DNA from: JALHMQ01 sp020248785
Lineage (GTDB): Bacteria; Pseudomonadota; Gammaproteobacteria; Burkholderiales; Burkholderiaceae_F
DNA: 13,918 bases
Assembly (NCBI GenBank): GCA_046343415.1
Contig: JBKDNL010000054.1
Location: 1 to 13,918, forward strand
Reading direction: 5' to 3'
Shown here one piece after another: positions 13,393 to 13,918 of this stretch. A program made the position numbers and the translations under genes. Each line of letters starts with the position of its first letter. Position 1 is the first letter of the stretch. The notes below the pieces were generated by a model. It was not told where the DNA came from. It saw only the letters and a list, made by a program, of their open reading frames with translations, and did no database searches.

Positions 13393-13731
13393 TCAGGCGA
13401 CGCGCCGCTTGCGCGCGACCGACGACGCTGCCTTGGCAGGCGAGCGCATGGATTTGGCGATCGGCTTGGGCCGATGCGCACGCCCCGTCGCTGTTCGTGC
13501 CACCAGGTAGTCGATCACGTCTTCCGCGGCATACAACGCGCCGCCAGCGTCCACCTCGCGGGCGGACTGTTCGGCCGCTTGAACGAAACTGGCCCGCGCT
13601 TCGGCCAGCGCGGCCTGCCGCTCGATGGCCTCGACCATACCGCATGCGGCGATTCTCCTGCGGCCTGCGCCAGAGGCCGCAATGCGATCCTTGAGCTCGT
13701 CGGGCAGCCTGAGCGTTGTGGGGGCGGACAT
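13393..13731 (-). CDS. Ribbon-helix-helix (ParD/CopG-like) antitoxin with internal compensated frameshift (112 aa)
   Basis: The N-terminus SAPTTLRLPDELKDRIAA is the beta-strand and first helix of an RHH DNA-binding domain, and MVEAIERQAALAEARASFVQ is its second helix. Between them, residues 20-31 (SGAGRRRIAACG) do not fit the family. Read one frame over, the same DNA (about 13640-13674) gives LAQAAGESPHAV, the usual linking sequence. An inserted base near 13674 and a lost base near 13639 therefore cancel. The helical toxin-binding part follows (to about residue 81), then a basic tail of some 30 residues ending SVARKRRVA. GAGGAG seven bases before the ATG at 13731 marks the start. The partner toxin is truncated. 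Whether the protein still binds DNA is uncertain because the altered block lies at the end of helix A. Confidence 0.7.
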   Translation of the reverse strand: MSAPTTLRLPDELKDRIAASGAGRRRIAACGMVEAIERQAALAEARASFVQAAEQSAREVDAGGALYAAEDVIDYLVARTATGRAHRPKPIAKSMRSPAKAASSVARKRRVA

Positions 13732-13740
13732 AACGGGCTC

Positions 13741-13767
13741 CTCGGGTAGTACCAAAGTAACACCGAG
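13741..13767 (-). promoter_or_regulatory. Imperfect dyad upstream of the antitoxin, likely autoregulatory operator
   Basis: On the plus strand, CTCGGGTAGTAC (13741-13752) and GTAACACCGAG (13757-13767) form an inverted repeat around CAAA. The pairing is CTCGG with CCGAG, an inner T/A pair and TAC with GTA, plus one bulged G and a two-base mismatch. It covers the Shine-Dalgarno region and ends nine bases upstream of the antitoxin ATG. Ribbon-helix-helix antitoxins normally repress their own operon from such dyads. The promoter itself would lie further upstream (TAGGAT as a weak -10 at about 13785-13790), but matches to consensus are poor. Confidence 0.45.
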
Positions 13768-13865
13768 AAACCCCTCGATCATCCTATTTCCGGCAGTTGA
13801 AGTGTTCAGATTGTCCGCTGCTGTAGTGTTGGCGCGGGATTTGGCGCAATGGGAGGGTTCACCCA

Positions 13866-13918
13866 ATGGGTGAGTCGGCGGACGAGGCAATGGCGACGGT
13901 CGACGGCGCGGTCGACAC
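13866..13918 (+). CDS. Start of an unidentified gene (runs off the right edge)
   Basis: An ATG at 13866 is preceded by GGAGG nine bases upstream, and the reading frame continues open to the window edge as MGESADEAMATVDGAVD. The third codon positions are strongly GC-rich, as in the other genes here. The 17 complete codons give an acidic N-terminus with no recognisable family. A second in-frame ATG eight codons later is another possible start. It is divergent from the antitoxin, so the 134 bp between the two starts (13732-13865) should hold both promoters. Confidence 0.5.
   Translation, partial: MGESADEAMATVDGAVD

Noticed and set aside
12525..13481. Minus-strand frame of about 318 codons that includes the toxin N-terminus and runs under the VOC and PHA-system genes
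   Set aside because: Only the part from 13373 down to about 13280 looks like a protein family. The remainder is antisense to two recognisable genes.

Overview
The window is high-GC DNA with tightly packed genes. It reads as a chromosomal segment of a betaproteobacterium, most likely Burkholderiales. This is inferred from the codon bias, from a polyhydroxyalkanoate (PHA) granule-type protein, from the style of the VOC and LUD proteins, and from a TACAAT-type -10 box; no rRNA or marker gene confirms it. I see no tRNA, rRNA or CRISPR array.

Left edge (1-703): the first 28 codons of an IS630-type transposase leave the window on the minus strand. Next to it are minus-strand remnants: a signal-peptide ORF that stops where the insertion sequence probably begins, and a frame that ends like a small c-type cytochrome. 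The rest up to 703 appears non-coding, apart from a likely promoter for the next gene.

Core (704-12402, all plus strand): a PLP aminotransferase, an orphan LutC/LUD-domain protein and an NhaD/citrate-type (IT superfamily) transporter run in series. After a 183-bp leader comes a YrbG-like Ca2+/cation exchanger. Then comes a complete six-gene Mrp (Mnh/Pha/Sha) multisubunit Na+/H+ antiporter operon: a fused mrpA-mrpB, then mrpC, D, E, F and G, mostly joined by 1-4 bp stop/start overlaps. Three unrelated cation-coupled transport systems therefore sit side by side, which suggests a role in Na+, Ca2+ and pH homeostasis. A D-2-hydroxyacid dehydrogenase of the glyoxylate/hydroxypyruvate reductase type follows.

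Right part (12448-13918): a small PHA-system protein carries a Lys/Ala tail encoded by a 9-bp tandem repeat, and a VOC (glyoxalase/bleomycin-resistance fold) protein follows it. Facing these on the minus strand is a decaying toxin-antitoxin locus. The ribbon-helix-helix antitoxin carries two mutually compensating frameshifts. Its ParE-like toxin is cut to about 30 recognisable residues against the 3' end of the VOC gene. A dyad upstream of the antitoxin looks like its operator. A further gene appears to start at 13866 and leaves the window.

Most of the window is ordinary metabolism and ion transport. The unusual material is at both edges (IS-associated decay, a decayed TA pair) and in the PHA-protein tail. 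I found no convincing undescribed system.
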